The notes under the pieces: model-generated
Databases searched by the model: none
Seen by the model: only the letters and a program-made list of their open reading frames with translations
Told to the model about the DNA's origin: nothing
Position numbers and translations under genes: made by a program
DNA from: an uncultured Verrucomicrobiota bacterium
Lineage (GTDB): Bacteria; Verrucomicrobiota; Verrucomicrobiia; Verrucomicrobiales; Verrucomicrobiaceae
Assembly (NCBI GenBank): GCA_903848465.1
Contig: CAINGK010000165.1
Span: forward strand, 1 to 64,000
Direction: 5' to 3'
Length of the DNA stretch: 64,000 nucleotides
Shown: piece by piece, positions 55,620 through 64,000 of the stretch
How the letters are laid out: every line of letters begins with the position of its first letter
How positions within the stretch are numbered: position 1 is the first letter of the stretch

Positions 55620-56063
55620 TTAAGCTTTGCCGCCAAAGGAGACGTGGTCGTCGAAATCGAGGAAGTCGAACCAGGTGCCGATGTCTTCACGTAAGGCACC
55701 GCCTGCCTTGGCGATCTGCGCGCTGATGTACTCGCGGCTTTCGTTGTCAGCGGGCACGGCAGCTTCGCGGAATTCGCTCCAGTGGGCGATCTCGTAGTCG
55801 CTGCGTTTGTGCAGCGCGCTCTTCTCGATCCAAGAGAACATGTCGGCATCGCCCAGGCCCTTGGCCGCTTCGGTTTTCAGGGCCTCATGGTCGATGCCGG
55901 TGAAGCTGAGAAAGCGCTGATCCAGCGGGCAGTTGTAGTGATACTCGCCATTTTTACCGGCGATTTCAGCGCGGCATTTGTCGAGCAGGCGTGGCAGGAG
56001 GACGTAACCGCCGAGGCGGACGCGTGGACTGCGTGGGGGGCGTTGGGTGAGGTCGATGGACAT
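55620..56063 (-). CDS. DUF5069 family protein
   Basis: 147 residues: DLTQRPPRSPRVRLGGYVLLPRLLDKCRAEIAGKNGEYHYNCPLDQRFLSFTGID is the DUF5069 signature. The family is common in Verrucomicrobia and Planctomycetes and has no known function. It lies between trxA and the SDR gene with short gaps (36 and 40 bases), so it is probably part of the same stress-linked unit. Confidence 0.85.
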   Translation of the reverse strand: MSIDLTQRPPRSPRVRLGGYVLLPRLLDKCRAEIAGKNGEYHYNCPLDQRFLSFTGIDHEALKTEAAKGLGDADMFSWIEKSALHKRSDYEIAHWSEFREAAVPADNESREYISAQIAKAGGALREDIGTWFDFLDFDDHVSFGGKA

Positions 56064-56099
56064 GGGTGTTGGTGGTGTTTGGTTTGCGGGAAAGGGAGA

Positions 56100-56414
56100 T
56101 CAGGCGGTGAGAGCGGCTTCGAGGAAGCCTTTGCTTTTCACGCCGGTGATGGTGTTCACGGGCTGGCCGTTTTTGAAGACGATGAGCGTGGGGATGGCGC
56201 GGATGCCAAAGCGGGCTTGAAGGTCAGGAAAGGCGTCGATGTCCACCTTGGCGATGGTGGCCCGCCCCACTTGCTCAGTGGCAAGCTGGTCGAGGATGGG
56301 CGACATCATTTTGCAGGGGCCGCACCACTCCGCCCAGAAGTCCACGAGGACGGGCTGGTCAGTGTTGGCGAGGGTGGTATCGAAGGTTTCACTGGTGAGT
56401 GCGATGGGTTTCAT
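56100..56414 (-). CDS. trxA: Thioredoxin
   Basis: 104 residues, classic cytoplasmic thioredoxin with FWAEWCGPCKMM (C31, C34), KVDIDAFPDL, GIRAIPTLIVFKNGQ (cis-Pro) and the C-terminal helix. It starts 21 bases from a TetR-type palindrome and is the first gene of the operon trxA-DUF5069-SDR. Confidence 0.95.
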   Translation of the reverse strand: MKPIALTSETFDTTLANTDQPVLVDFWAEWCGPCKMMSPILDQLATEQVGRATIAKVDIDAFPDLQARFGIRAIPTLIVFKNGQPVNTITGVKSKGFLEAALTA

Positions 56415-56434
56415 GGGAGTGCTTAGGTTAAGAT

Positions 56435-56450
56435 TAGACCGGTCGGTTTA
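56435..56450. promoter_or_regulatory. TetR-type operator upstream of trxA
   Basis: TAGACCG-GT-CGGTTTA, a near match to the perfect palindrome found before the TetR gene (one mismatch in the second arm). It lies in the 55-base gap between the TetR gene and trxA, where the trxA promoter must be. Confidence 0.7.
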
Positions 56451-56469
56451 TGGCTGGCTAAAAAGAAAA

Positions 56470-57057
56470 TCACGGGGTGAGCAGCGTGCGTATGAAGTTC
56501 AGCGCTTCACGCGGAGGTGTGGCGTCCCGGCAAACGGCGGAGCGCTGCATGGCTCCATTCCAGAGGTCATGTATGATGCCGGCCATTTCGCCAGGGCGGA
56601 CGGTTTTGGCGATCTTCTTTTTATCGATACCTTCCTGCAGCACCTGCTCCAGAATGGTGATCGCATCGCGATTTCCTGCTGCAAGCACCTCGCGCATGGG
56701 TTCACTCATGTCAGCGACTTCAGCAGCCAGTTTGAGCACCAGGCAAGGGCATTTCCCCTTGGTTTCGAGAACGCGGCAGATCGTGCCTTCACAAAAACTG
56801 AGCAGTCGCTTCAGTGGGTCCGGTTCAGGCGTGGGAGACAGCAGCATCTGTGTTTTGTAAGCTGTGGCATCAGCCACATAATGCTTCAGCATTTCCACGC
56901 CAAACTGTTCCTTGGATTTGAAGTGGTGATAGAACGAGCCCTTGGGCACCTTCACCGCTTCAAGGATTTCAGTGAGTCCGACCGAATGAAAGCTCTTCTC
57001 AAGCATCAGCCCTTCGGCTGCGTCGAGAATGCGTTCTTTGGTCGTTCGGTCGCTCAT
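56470..57057 (-). CDS. TetR-family repressor
   Basis: 195 residues from the start at 57057 (MSDRTTKERILDAAEGLMLEKSFHSVGLTEILEAVKVPKGSFYHHFKSKEQF), a typical TetR HTH; the open frame extends further to 57117 but that would include the operator. Two cysteines near the middle (CEGTICRVLETKGKCPC) could be redox sensors, as in NemR-like regulators. Palindromes on both sides of the gene indicate that it controls itself and the trxA operon. Confidence 0.9.
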   Translation of the reverse strand: MSDRTTKERILDAAEGLMLEKSFHSVGLTEILEAVKVPKGSFYHHFKSKEQFGVEMLKHYVADATAYKTQMLLSPTPEPDPLKRLLSFCEGTICRVLETKGKCPCLVLKLAAEVADMSEPMREVLAAGNRDAITILEQVLQEGIDKKKIAKTVRPGEMAGIIHDLWNGAMQRSAVCRDATPPREALNFIRTLLTP

Positions 57058-57070
57058 GATGTGAAATGAA

Positions 57071-57086
57071 TAGACCGAACGGTCTA
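57071..57086. promoter_or_regulatory. TetR-type operator at the repressor's own gene
   Basis: Perfect palindrome TAGACCG-AA-CGGTCTA, 13 bases upstream of the TetR start. TAGACCnnnnGGTCTA is the type of site bound by NemR-related repressors. Confidence 0.8.
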
Positions 57087-57175
57087 ATAAGTCAAATGCA
57101 TTTTTTGATTCATGCAATTCTGCCCATTGATGCTATTAAACGGAGTTCTCGCATGCAGTCGATCATTCTGTCCTC

Positions 57176-57640
57176 ATGAACCTCGCCCATCCACATCTTG
57201 AAGTCAGCATCGGCACTCAGCGGCTGCGGCTGTTTGATGACATGCGGCTGGTGCGCGAGTGGTCATGCAGCACGTCAAAGTTTGGCATCGGCTTCACCGA
57301 GGGCAGCAACCAGACGCCGCTGGGTCGCTTTGAGGTGAAGGAGAAACACGGCGGTGGGGCGGACAGCGGCACCATCTTCAAAGCGCGGGAGCCTGTGGGG
57401 CAGTGGCAGCCAGGCATGGAGACGAAATCGGATCTCGTGCTCACCCGCATTCTCTGGCTGCACGGCACCGAGCCGCGCAATGAGAACACCTTCCAACGCT
57501 ACATCTACATCCACGGCACCAACGACGAAAAGGGCATCGGACGGGCAGCTAGCCACGGCTGCGTGCGCATGCGCAACCATGAGGTGATCGAACTATTTGA
57601 CCTCGTGCCGGTGGGTACGCCGGTGTGGATTGAGGAATGA
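57176..57640 (+). CDS. L,D-transpeptidase (YkuD family)
   Basis: 154 residues: the YkuD domain with YIHGTNDEKGIGRAASHGCVRMRN (H113, H127, C129) is complete, and the end VPVGTPVWI is standard. It would cross-link or modify peptidoglycan stem peptides. No signal peptide is visible from the chosen start, which is unusual for an enzyme acting in the periplasm, though short cytoplasmic-looking YkuD proteins of this type are common. Confidence 0.88.
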   Translation: MNLAHPHLEVSIGTQRLRLFDDMRLVREWSCSTSKFGIGFTEGSNQTPLGRFEVKEKHGGGADSGTIFKAREPVGQWQPGMETKSDLVLTRILWLHGTEPRNENTFQRYIYIHGTNDEKGIGRAASHGCVRMRNHEVIELFDLVPVGTPVWIEE

Positions 57641-57663
57641 TTTCCATGCTTTGACTGGATGGA

Positions 57664-58488
57664 TCAAGCAAGCTTGCCCAACTCCGTTGAAAACACCTCA
57701 TGCAGTCGCTGGGTGAATGCCGCCGCGCTTTCATCCGGGGGGCTGGCGAGGGGCTCGCCGAGGGTGATGCGCATGCGGATTTTTTTATTGGGCAGGCGCC
57801 ACAGCGGCCAGCCTTTGGAGAGGTAGTCGCTGTTGGTTTCGATGAAGACCGGCCACACGGGCGCGCACGACTGGGTGGCGATGATGCCGAGGCCGCCCTG
57901 GAGGGGATTGATGCATTGCTGATGCTTCAGCGTGCGGGTGCCTTCGGGGAAAAACAGCAGCCGGTCCCCCTGGCGCAGGGCTTCGATGGAGCGCTGCAGC
58001 ATTTTGTGGGCAGGCTTGTTCGGGATGAAGCCTGCTAGCTTGGCACCGCCGCGCAGAAAGGGGTTGTGCATCAAGGAGGCCTTCAAAATGCAGCGCAGGC
58101 CGTGGATTTTGGAGAGGATGAAGACGGCATCCCACAGCGCCGGATGGTTGGGAGCGATGATCAGCCCGCCTTTTAATCCATGCAGTGCTTCGAAACCGAT
58201 GTATTCGCACTCGTACACGCCGCAGGCTCGGAGGAAGGTGAGGAAGACGCGGAAGGCCACACTCAGCAGTCGCTGGCCCAGGGTGCGGGAAAGTTCCAGC
58301 GGCAGGAACGGCTCCAGCACGGCTCCGGCCAGCACAAACAACAAGCCGCCGACGGCCCAGTAGGCCATGCTCAGCAGGAACACCACCGCCAGCCACACCT
58401 GCAGGAGTATGCGGCAGACCAGAGGCGCTGGCGTGCATCTTGGAGATTGCTCTGGGGGGGAATCGTGAATAAGACCGCAGCATGCCAT
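57664..58488 (-). CDS. 1-acyl-glycerol-3-phosphate acyltransferase-like (PlsC)
   Basis: 274 residues. Helices at about 28-60, then the acyltransferase domain with APNHPALWD (H115, D120) and FFPEGTRT (about 179-185). It transfers acyl chains in phospholipid or lipid-linked synthesis at the inner membrane. Its start overlaps the divergent FabZ-like gene by 7 bases, so the two lipid genes share a very compact divergent arrangement. Confidence 0.9.
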   Translation of the reverse strand: MACCGLIHDSPPEQSPRCTPAPLVCRILLQVWLAVVFLLSMAYWAVGGLLFVLAGAVLEPFLPLELSRTLGQRLLSVAFRVFLTFLRACGVYECEYIGFEALHGLKGGLIIAPNHPALWDAVFILSKIHGLRCILKASLMHNPFLRGGAKLAGFIPNKPAHKMLQRSIEALRQGDRLLFFPEGTRTLKHQQCINPLQGGLGIIATQSCAPVWPVFIETNSDYLSKGWPLWRLPNKKIRMRITLGEPLASPPDESAAAFTQRLHEVFSTELGKLA

Positions 58489-58922
58489 CTTCTGCCGAAC
58501 TTGTTCAAGCGCTTTCGTCCCTACCGCACGGCCCTGAGTTTTGCTTCATTGACGAACTTGTGGAGCTTATTCCGGGTGCTTCGGCCAAAGCGGTCTGGAA
58601 ACTGAAGGGGGGCGAGGAATTTCTACGCGGCCATTTTCCCGGTGCCCCGCTCATGCCTGGCGTACTGATGATTGAGGCGCTGGCGCAGTTGGGTGGCATA
58701 CTTATTCAAACCCGGCCCGGCGAGCCTCCGCTGAGGAACCTCCGCCTGACCGCCGTGCGCCAGATCAAAATCCTGGGCAGTATCACGCCCGGTCAGTCGC
58801 TTCACCTGAGTGGCGCGCTGCAGGGCATGCTGGGCAATCTCGGGCAGGTGAGCGGTGAGATTTGTGATGACGCGGGGAGTGTGATCCTCACCGGAGCGGT
58901 CACACTGGCGGGAGAGGGCTGA
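58482..58922 (+). CDS. FabZ-like 3-hydroxyacyl-ACP dehydratase
   Basis: 146 residues of the hot-dog fold with FLRGHFPGAPLMPGVLMIEALAQLGG (H51, E65), the FabZ active site. It may dehydrate 3-hydroxyacyl-ACP in fatty acid elongation, or serve a specialised lipid pathway with the adjacent acyltransferase. The sequence is a diverged FabZ, so fabZ itself may be elsewhere. Confidence 0.85.
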   Translation: MPSSAELVQALSSLPHGPEFCFIDELVELIPGASAKAVWKLKGGEEFLRGHFPGAPLMPGVLMIEALAQLGGILIQTRPGEPPLRNLRLTAVRQIKILGSITPGQSLHLSGALQGMLGNLGQVSGEICDDAGSVILTGAVTLAGEG

Positions 58923-59092
58923 TAACTCCGGCACGTGCCGTGGGCGCAAAGCCGTGCAAGTACGGCCCGAAAAGCGCACCAGGTGGCAATTTTCATGATT
59001 ATAAGGCAGGGAGAGCGGGCTGACCTGACTGACTCAAACTGGAACTCCCCCCTTGCCAAGCCGGGAAGTTCCCCCATATTCGCGCCCCTTTT

Positions 59093-59665
59093 ATGGACAT
59101 CTTCATTGGAATTCTCACCGCAGTCGAAGTCATCGTCTGCCTTCTGCTCATTCTCGTCGTGCTTATGCAGCGCCCTCGTCAGGAAGGCCTTGGTGCCTCC
59201 TTCGGCGACGCCGCCGCCAGCCAGGTCTGGGGTGCGCAAACTACGAACGTGCTGCAGAAGTTCACGGTTTATCTGGCCATCATCCTCTTTGGCCTGACCA
59301 TCCTCCTGGCCGTGCTTGTGAGCCGCCACCAGAACGGCAGCAAGGGCAAGAGCCTCTTTGGCGATGCCAAGCCGGAGGCCGCAGCTCCTGCTGCTGCCCC
59401 CGCCGCTGCTTCCTCGGAGGAAGAGAAGGCCAAGGCCAAAATCATGGAGCAAATCCAGGATGCCATCAAGAAAGAGTCTGCAAAGGCAGGCGAGGCTCCG
59501 AAGGCTGATGCAAATAAAGACGCTGCTCCGGTGAAAACGGAACCTGCCAAGGCTCCTGAAGCGCCCAAGGCGGCGGCTCCTGCTCCTGCCGAGGCACCGA
59601 AACCAGCACCAGCTCCTGCGGCAACGCCTGCTCCGGCTCCCGCTCCTGCTGATCAGCCGAAGTAA
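59093..59665 (+). CDS. secG: Protein-export membrane protein SecG with long tail
   Basis: 190 residues. The first 80 hold two helices and the SecG loop (VVLMQRPRQEGLGASFGDAAASQVWGAQTTNVLQKFTVYLAIILF), part of SecYEG translocon. The remaining 110 residues are an Ala/Pro/Lys-rich extension (EAPKAAAPAPAEAPKPAPAP) not found in ordinary SecG (about 110 residues). Long tails of this type occur in PVC bacteria. Its role is unknown. Confidence 0.92.
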   Translation: MDIFIGILTAVEVIVCLLLILVVLMQRPRQEGLGASFGDAAASQVWGAQTTNVLQKFTVYLAIILFGLTILLAVLVSRHQNGSKGKSLFGDAKPEAAAPAAAPAAASSEEEKAKAKIMEQIQDAIKKESAKAGEAPKADANKDAAPVKTEPAKAPEAPKAAAPAPAEAPKPAPAPAATPAPAPAPADQPK

Positions 59666-59690
59666 GCGACGACTTGCATTCATTTTCACA

Positions 59691-59726
59691 CCAAGGGCAC
59701 GACGTGAGTCGTGCCCTTGGTTTTTT
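59691..59726 (+). terminator. Rho-independent terminator of secG
   Basis: Perfect 13-bp stem: CCAAGGGCACGAC (59691-59703) pairs with GTCGTGCCCTTGG (59708-59720) around GTGA, followed by TTTTTT. Position 26 bases after the secG stop. Confidence 0.95.
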
Positions 59727-59817
59727 CAGGTACGGAGCGCATGTGCATTTCCGATAGTGTGCCGTGCGAAAACGGGCTTCACATTATGCGTTGGTTCTGC
59801 CTACCATCGAACCCACC

Positions 59818-62800
59818 ATGAAACGTTTCCTTTTCTGTCTCACGCTTGCTGCGTCCTGCGTCATCTCGCACTCATCCAGCGCGGCGGAGCCGTTGCGGGT
59901 TTTTATTCGGTCTGGACCGAAGTCCCATGGGCCGGGGGCGCATGATCATCCTGCCTTTCTGCGGGACTGGGTGCCGCTGCTGAATGAGCGTGGAGCCAAG
60001 GCGAGTGATGGGGATGCCTTTCCCACCAAGGCGCAACTGGATGCAACGGATGTGCTCATTCTGCATCTGGACAGCGGGGGAGACATCAAGATCGGCCAGG
60101 AGCGGAAGGATTTGTTGGAGTATTTGCAGCGCGGTGGTGGCATCGTGACGATCCACGCGGCATCGGTGTCCAAGGATCATGACTGGTTCAAGGGCATCAT
60201 TGGCGGGTCTTGGCACCAGGGTCAGACGAAATGGCGGGAGGGACCGATGCATTTGTACTTCACCGATCATGAGAATCCGATCACGAAAGATGTGTCGAAT
60301 TTCGCAATGGATGACGAAATTTACTACGATATGGACGTGCTGCCGGAGTGCCGTATTTTGGCCGGGGCCTACACCCCGAAGCCGGCTGGAACGCGCAATG
60401 ACAAGGCGGCTAAACGCGCTGCGGAGATCACCAAGGGGGGCAAGGAGGTCAGCATCTATGACATTCAGCCGCAGGTTTGGACTTATGAAAAGGACAACTA
60501 CCGGTCCTTTGTCAGCATTCCGGGGCACTACTATGCGAACTTCAGCCGACCGAATTTTCGGGCGCTGCTGCTGAGGGGGATTGCGTGGGCGGGGAAGAGG
60601 AACAATGTGGATGAGCTGTGCAAGGCTGATGAGCTGGGTGACAATTTGCGGTATGTGGAGGGTGGACCCACGCGGCCGGAAAAGGCTGCGGAGAAGCTGG
60701 AGGTGCATCCAGAGTTCGACATCTCACTGGTGGCCAGCGAACCGCTGATCAACAAGGTCATGAATGTGGACTGGGATGAGAAGGGACGGCTATGGGTGTG
60801 TGAGACGCCTGAGTATCCGAATGGTCGCCGGGAGCTGAATGTGGAGAAATGGAAAGACAGCGGTTCTTGGACGACAAAGTATGACCGTGATCCGATTGAC
60901 CGGATTTCGATTTTGACGGACACGAATGGCGATGGGGTGATGGACAAGAAGCATGTGTTTGCGGACAAGCTTGAGCTCGTCACGAGCTTCTGCTTCTACA
61001 AGAAGGGCGTCATTGCGTGTGCTGCGCCGGACATCTGGTATCTTGAAGACACCGATGGTGATGAGACTGCCGACAAGCGCACGAAGCTTTATACCGGCTT
61101 AGGTGCGGGAGACACGCATGCGGTGATCAACAATCTGCGCTGGGGTCTGGATGGCTGGGTGTATGCGACGCATGGGTACAGCTCCGGGCATGTGACTTCG
61201 CCGGATGGAAAGAAGGACTTTGGTACGGATGGCAGTGGGGTGGTGAGGTTCAAGCCGGATGGAAGCGCGTTTGAGCAGTATGCTTCGCGCGGGGGGAATA
61301 CCTGGGGGCTGGACATCACCACGGACGGGCAGGTGTTCTTTACGCAGCCGACGAGCGGGAATCATTTCCTGCATGTGGTGCTGCCGGAATATGTGCTGGC
61401 AAAGGGCAAGCTGCCTGGGGTGATGGGCACGAATGGAATGCTGCCGAAGGAGCCGACGTATCCGCTCATGTCTTGGCCGGAGCAGGCGTATGTGCAGATT
61501 GATCAAGTGGGGAGCTATACGGCTGCGGCGGGTTGCGCCATTTATGAAGGCGGTGCCTGGCCGGCGAAGTGGAACTACAGCTACTTCTGCACTGAGCCGA
61601 CGCTGAACATTGTGAGCCACTTCTTCGTTGAGAAAGATGGGGTGACTTACAAGGCGCATCGCGAAGCGGGGCGTGAGAAGACGGAGTTTATTCGCAGCAA
61701 GGATTTGTGGTTCCGTCCGATTGAGAATCGTGTGGGGCCGGATGGGGCTTTGTATGTGGTCGATTTTTACAATCAGGCGGTGATTCATAATGACACGCGT
61801 GGTCCCGTCCACGGGCCTGCGAATGCGGCGGTGAGGCCGGACCGGGATCATTACTTTGGGCGTATCTGGAAGGTGCAGCACAAGGAAGCGAAGAAGGTGG
61901 TGAAGAAGAAGGATAAAAACCTCCAAGCCAGCATGGGCAGCGATGCACTCAAAGCCTACGAAGCAGCTCAAAAAGCCGTGCAGACCGAGGCAGGACGTCA
62001 GCAGGTGCTGAAGGAATACGCGGCTGCCAAGGAGGACTGGAGCCGTTCCGCATTGATTGCCGCTAGCACCGATCAGGCACTGCCTACGATTGAGGCTGCG
62101 CTTGCCAACAGTTTACCAGAAGCTTTCGTGGCGGCGTTGCTTCCTTCGGCTTTGCCTGCAAATGCTGAGAAATTGATCAATGCCTGTGCCACTGCGGATG
62201 CAAAAGCTGATGCACTGAAAATCGTGATCCTGCAGGGGGTCGCGCAGTTGTTGAATGAAACACCGGTGCTTTCGCCAGAATTGACGGCTTCGTTGAAGAA
62301 GCTCATCCAGCAGCCTGCGCTCGCGGCTGCTGCGTTGCCGCTCGTTGTTAAGTGGGACAAGGCGGGTTTGTTGGCTGCCGAGGTGAAGGCGCAGGTCGCG
62401 AGTCTGACGGCGAAGCTGGAGGACAAGGCGGCGGCTATTGGTGATCGTGTTACGGCTGCCAAGTCGCTGATCGGCATTGGTGGTGAAGCGAGTGTGCTGG
62501 TGGTTGGTGTTTTGGGTCGTGCGGATGCGCCTGTGGCGCTGCAGGCGGCGATTATTTCGGCGATGGATGAGAAGGGGAGTGTCACGGAACTCGTGGGGAA
62601 CCTGAACGGGCTGAAGCCTGAGCTGCGGACGCAGGCTTTTGATGCGATCTTGAAGAGGCCTGAGGCTGCGCTGGCGCTGCTGGCTGCGATCCAAAATGGG
62701 AAGATTGATCCGAAGGAGATTGGGCCGGGGAACATTGCGCGACTGCGGACGCATCCGAACAAGGAGGTGGCGAAGCGGGCGAATGCGATGATCGACAAGC

Positions 62801-64000
62801 TGAACCCGAATGCGAAGGCGAAGAATGAGCTGCTGGCGCAGTTGACGCCGGAGGTGGAGAAGCCGGGGGATGGGGTGAAGGGCAAGGCAATGTTTGCTGC
62901 GGCTTGTGCTGTTTGTCACAAGCTTGGCGATGTGGGGCTGCGCGATGTTGGTCCGCAGCTTACGGGCATGGGGGCGCATGGTCCGGCGGAACTGCTGGTA
63001 CACATTGTCGATCCGAACCGTGAGGTTGATCCGAGCTTCTGGGCCTGGAACATCACCACGAAGAAGGGTGAGACGCTGGCGGGTGTGATCATCACGGAGA
63101 ACCAGGCGAGCCTGACGCTGCGGAACCAAGTGGGTGATTTTGAGATCAAGAAGGGTGACATCGCTACGCGTGAAAACACGCGGCGCAGTCTGATGCCGGA
63201 GGGGCTGGAGGCGCTGGGTGCTGAGACACTGCGGGACATCCTGGCTTTCATTTGTGGTGGGGAGCAGAAGTTCCGTGTGGTGGATTTGCGTGAGGCCTAC
63301 ACGGCTGATTCGCGGCGTGGGTTGTTTGCCAGCGAAGAGGCGACGGGCGACACGGTGCATTTCGCGAAGTTTGGCAATGTGACTGCGGACAGCGTGCCGT
63401 GGTTTATCATGGACCCGGCGAAATCGGCCACGGGTGCCAACCTCATCGTGCTCAAGGGCGGCGGCAGAAACAACGTGGCGAATCAGAATCCGCAGAAGGT
63501 GGAGGTCGCCATGCATACGGCGGCGAAGCAGATCCATCTGCTCAGCGGCATTGCGGGTTGGGGGTATCCGGCGACCCGGGATGAACGGGTGGCTTTGAAG
63601 GTCACGGTGAACCATAGCGCTGGGGCACCGGAGGTGTTTGAGCTGAGGAATGGTGAAGCCTTTGCGGACTACAATCGTGAGATTGAGGTGCCGGGCAGTG
63701 CGTTTGTGGAAGGTTTGGTGAACCGGGGGCAGCTACGTCGTATCTCGCTGCCGATTGCCAATGCTGCGCCGATCACCAAGCTGGTGTTGGAAAGTCTCGA
63801 CAACGGCGTGTCGGCGGTGGTGGCGGCGATTACTGCGGACATCGCGGGTGAGGGGCCGAAGCCGGTGAAAGGCGAGCCGGTCACACGCGAAGGAGGCAAA
63901 AAAAGCGCGGCAGCGGTGGAGACTGGTCCCAAAGAAGGCAGCAAAGGCGATGGTCCGTTGGTGGCTGCTACGCCGGTGAACTGGGAGGCTGGGAAGACTA
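59818..64000 (+). CDS. ThuA-domain/PVC-type heme-binding dehydrogenase-like protein (partial)
   Basis: An open frame of more than 1,390 codons running off the right edge. Signal peptide MKRFLFCLTLAASCVISHSSSA. Domains in order: ThuA-like (about 25-245, VFIRSGPKSHGPGAHDHPAFLRDW and GGGIVTIHAASV), a beta-propeller of the PVC membrane-bound dehydrogenase type (about 285-690, FDISLVASEPLINKVMNVDWDEKGRLWVCETPEYP), a HEAT-like Ala-rich helical part (about 700-1010) and a cytochrome c domain with ACAVCHKLG (C1030, C1033, H1034) and a distal Met in SLMPEG. A further domain follows. Such giants are hallmarks of Planctomycetes and Verrucomicrobia and are thought to oxidise sugars. Confidence 0.9.
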   Translation, partial: MKRFLFCLTLAASCVISHSSSAAEPLRVFIRSGPKSHGPGAHDHPAFLRDWVPLLNERGAKASDGDAFPTKAQLDATDVLILHLDSGGDIKIGQERKDLLEYLQRGGGIVTIHAASVSKDHDWFKGIIGGSWHQGQTKWREGPMHLYFTDHENPITKDVSNFAMDDEIYYDMDVLPECRILAGAYTPKPAGTRNDKAAKRAAEITKGGKEVSIYDIQPQVWTYEKDNYRSFVSIPGHYYANFSRPNFRALLLRGIAWAGKRNNVDELCKADELGDNLRYVEGGPTRPEKAAEKLEVHPEFDISLVASEPLINKVMNVDWDEKGRLWVCETPEYPNGRRELNVEKWKDSGSWTTKYDRDPIDRISILTDTNGDGVMDKKHVFADKLELVTSFCFYKKGVIACAAPDIWYLEDTDGDETADKRTKLYTGLGAGDTHAVINNLRWGLDGWVYATHGYSSGHVTSPDGKKDFGTDGSGVVRFKPDGSAFEQYASRGGNTWGLDITTDGQVFFTQPTSGNHFLHVVLPEYVLAKGKLPGVMGTNGMLPKEPTYPLMSWPEQAYVQIDQVGSYTAAAGCAIYEGGAWPAKWNYSYFCTEPTLNIVSHFFVEKDGVTYKAHREAGREKTEFIRSKDLWFRPIENRVGPDGALYVVDFYNQAVIHNDTRGPVHGPANAAVRPDRDHYFGRIWKVQHKEAKKVVKKKDKNLQASMGSDALKAYEAAQKAVQTEAGRQQVLKEYAAAKEDWSRSALIAASTDQALPTIEAALANSLPEAFVAALLPSALPANAEKLINACATADAKADALKIVILQGVAQLLNETPVLSPELTASLKKLIQQPALAAAALPLVVKWDKAGLLAAEVKAQVASLTAKLEDKAAAIGDRVTAAKSLIGIGGEASVLVVGVLGRADAPVALQAAIISAMDEKGSVTELVGNLNGLKPELRTQAFDAILKRPEAALALLAAIQNGKIDPKEIGPGNIARLRTHPNKEVAKRANAMIDKLNPNAKAKNELLAQLTPEVEKPGDGVKGKAMFAAACAVCHKLGDVGLRDVGPQLTGMGAHGPAELLVHIVDPNREVDPSFWAWNITTKKGETLAGVIITENQASLTLRNQVGDFEIKKGDIATRENTRRSLMPEGLEALGAETLRDILAFICGGEQKFRVVDLREAYTADSRRGLFASEEATGDTVHFAKFGNVTADSVPWFIMDPAKSATGANLIVLKGGGRNNVANQNPQKVEVAMHTAAKQIHLLSGIAGWGYPATRDERVALKVTVNHSAGAPEVFELRNGEAFADYNREIEVPGSAFVEGLVNRGQLRRISLPIANAAPITKLVLESLDNGVSAVVAAITADIAGEGPKPVKGEPVTREGGKKSAAAVETGPKEGSKGDGPLVAATPVNWEAGKT

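Noticed and set aside
61099..61971. 290-codon minus-strand open frame
   Set aside because: Antisense to the same giant gene; Arg/His-rich product without family features.
62113..63615. 500-codon minus-strand open frame rich in Arg, His and Gln
   Set aside because: It is the antisense shadow of the giant ThuA/heme gene, with no recognisable domain and an abnormal composition.

Overview
The window looks like a chromosomal segment of a high-GC member of the Verrucomicrobia, close to Verrucomicrobiaceae such as Prosthecobacter. This is inferred from the family content, not from a marker gene. The pointers are a PSD1-type cytochrome gene beside a DUF1501 gene, a giant ThuA/PVC-type heme-binding protein, DUF5069, FG-GAP and DWDxDG-type secreted proteins, and LpxK, which implies a Gram-negative envelope. 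I see no rRNA, tRNA or CRISPR array.

Layout. 1-842: the start of an IS3-like element has cut an AAA ATPase gene. 1-7.7 kb (minus strand): dihydroorotase, then a secreted FG-GAP protein, a secreted protein of unknown function and a trypsin-like protease. 7.8-9.2 kb: SMUG1-type uracil-DNA glycosylase, a repeat block and a beheaded DUF4272 gene. 9.2-10 kb: gene-free and repeat-rich. 10-13.9 kb: secreted proteins and PpnP. 13.9-24.6 kb: a potassium island with Kup, two tiny membrane ORFs, KdpF-A-B-C, a KdpC-like paralogue, KdpD and KdpE. 24.6-32.5 kb: thioredoxin-trypsin fusion, MFS transporter, LpxK-FdhD-cysteine desulfurase (coupled genes), ArsR-methyltransferase and an anchored nuclease-like protein. 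32.6-42.2 kb: a polysaccharide-related cluster (GntR regulator, PSD1 protein, DUF1501 protein, PL6 lyase, 2-hydroxyacid dehydrogenase, two LamG-like proteins) with a toxin-antitoxin pair inside it on the opposite strand. 42.3-50.5 kb: OpgG, RsgA, pseudouridine synthase, M19 dipeptidase, a two-component system and Asd. 50.9-54.7 kb: a tightly coupled NAD/ADP-ribose operon. 54.8-59.7 kb: a TetR-controlled redox operon, L,D-transpeptidase, PlsC, a FabZ-like dehydratase and SecG. 59.8-64 kb: the giant ThuA/heme protein, cut by the window edge.

The most interesting system is the operon at 50928-54674: a Nudix regulator of NrtR type, a NADAR (YbiA-like) protein, a DUF4291 protein and two different ADP-ribosylglycohydrolases. 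All four junctions are 4-base ATGA overlaps, so the five products are probably made together. The DUF4291 frame is broken by one extra base in a C run, although the downstream frame is conserved and ends exactly on the coupled start of the next gene. The cluster reads as an ADP-ribose processing or NAD-responsive module, possibly one that reverses ADP-ribosylation. DUF4291 is the member without a known activity.

Other items of note are the duplicated mini-ORFs before kdpF, the KdpC-like paralogue between kdpC and kdpD, 11-bp-periodic repeats upstream of a two-component system, and matching palindromic operators at a TetR gene and its neighbouring thioredoxin operon.
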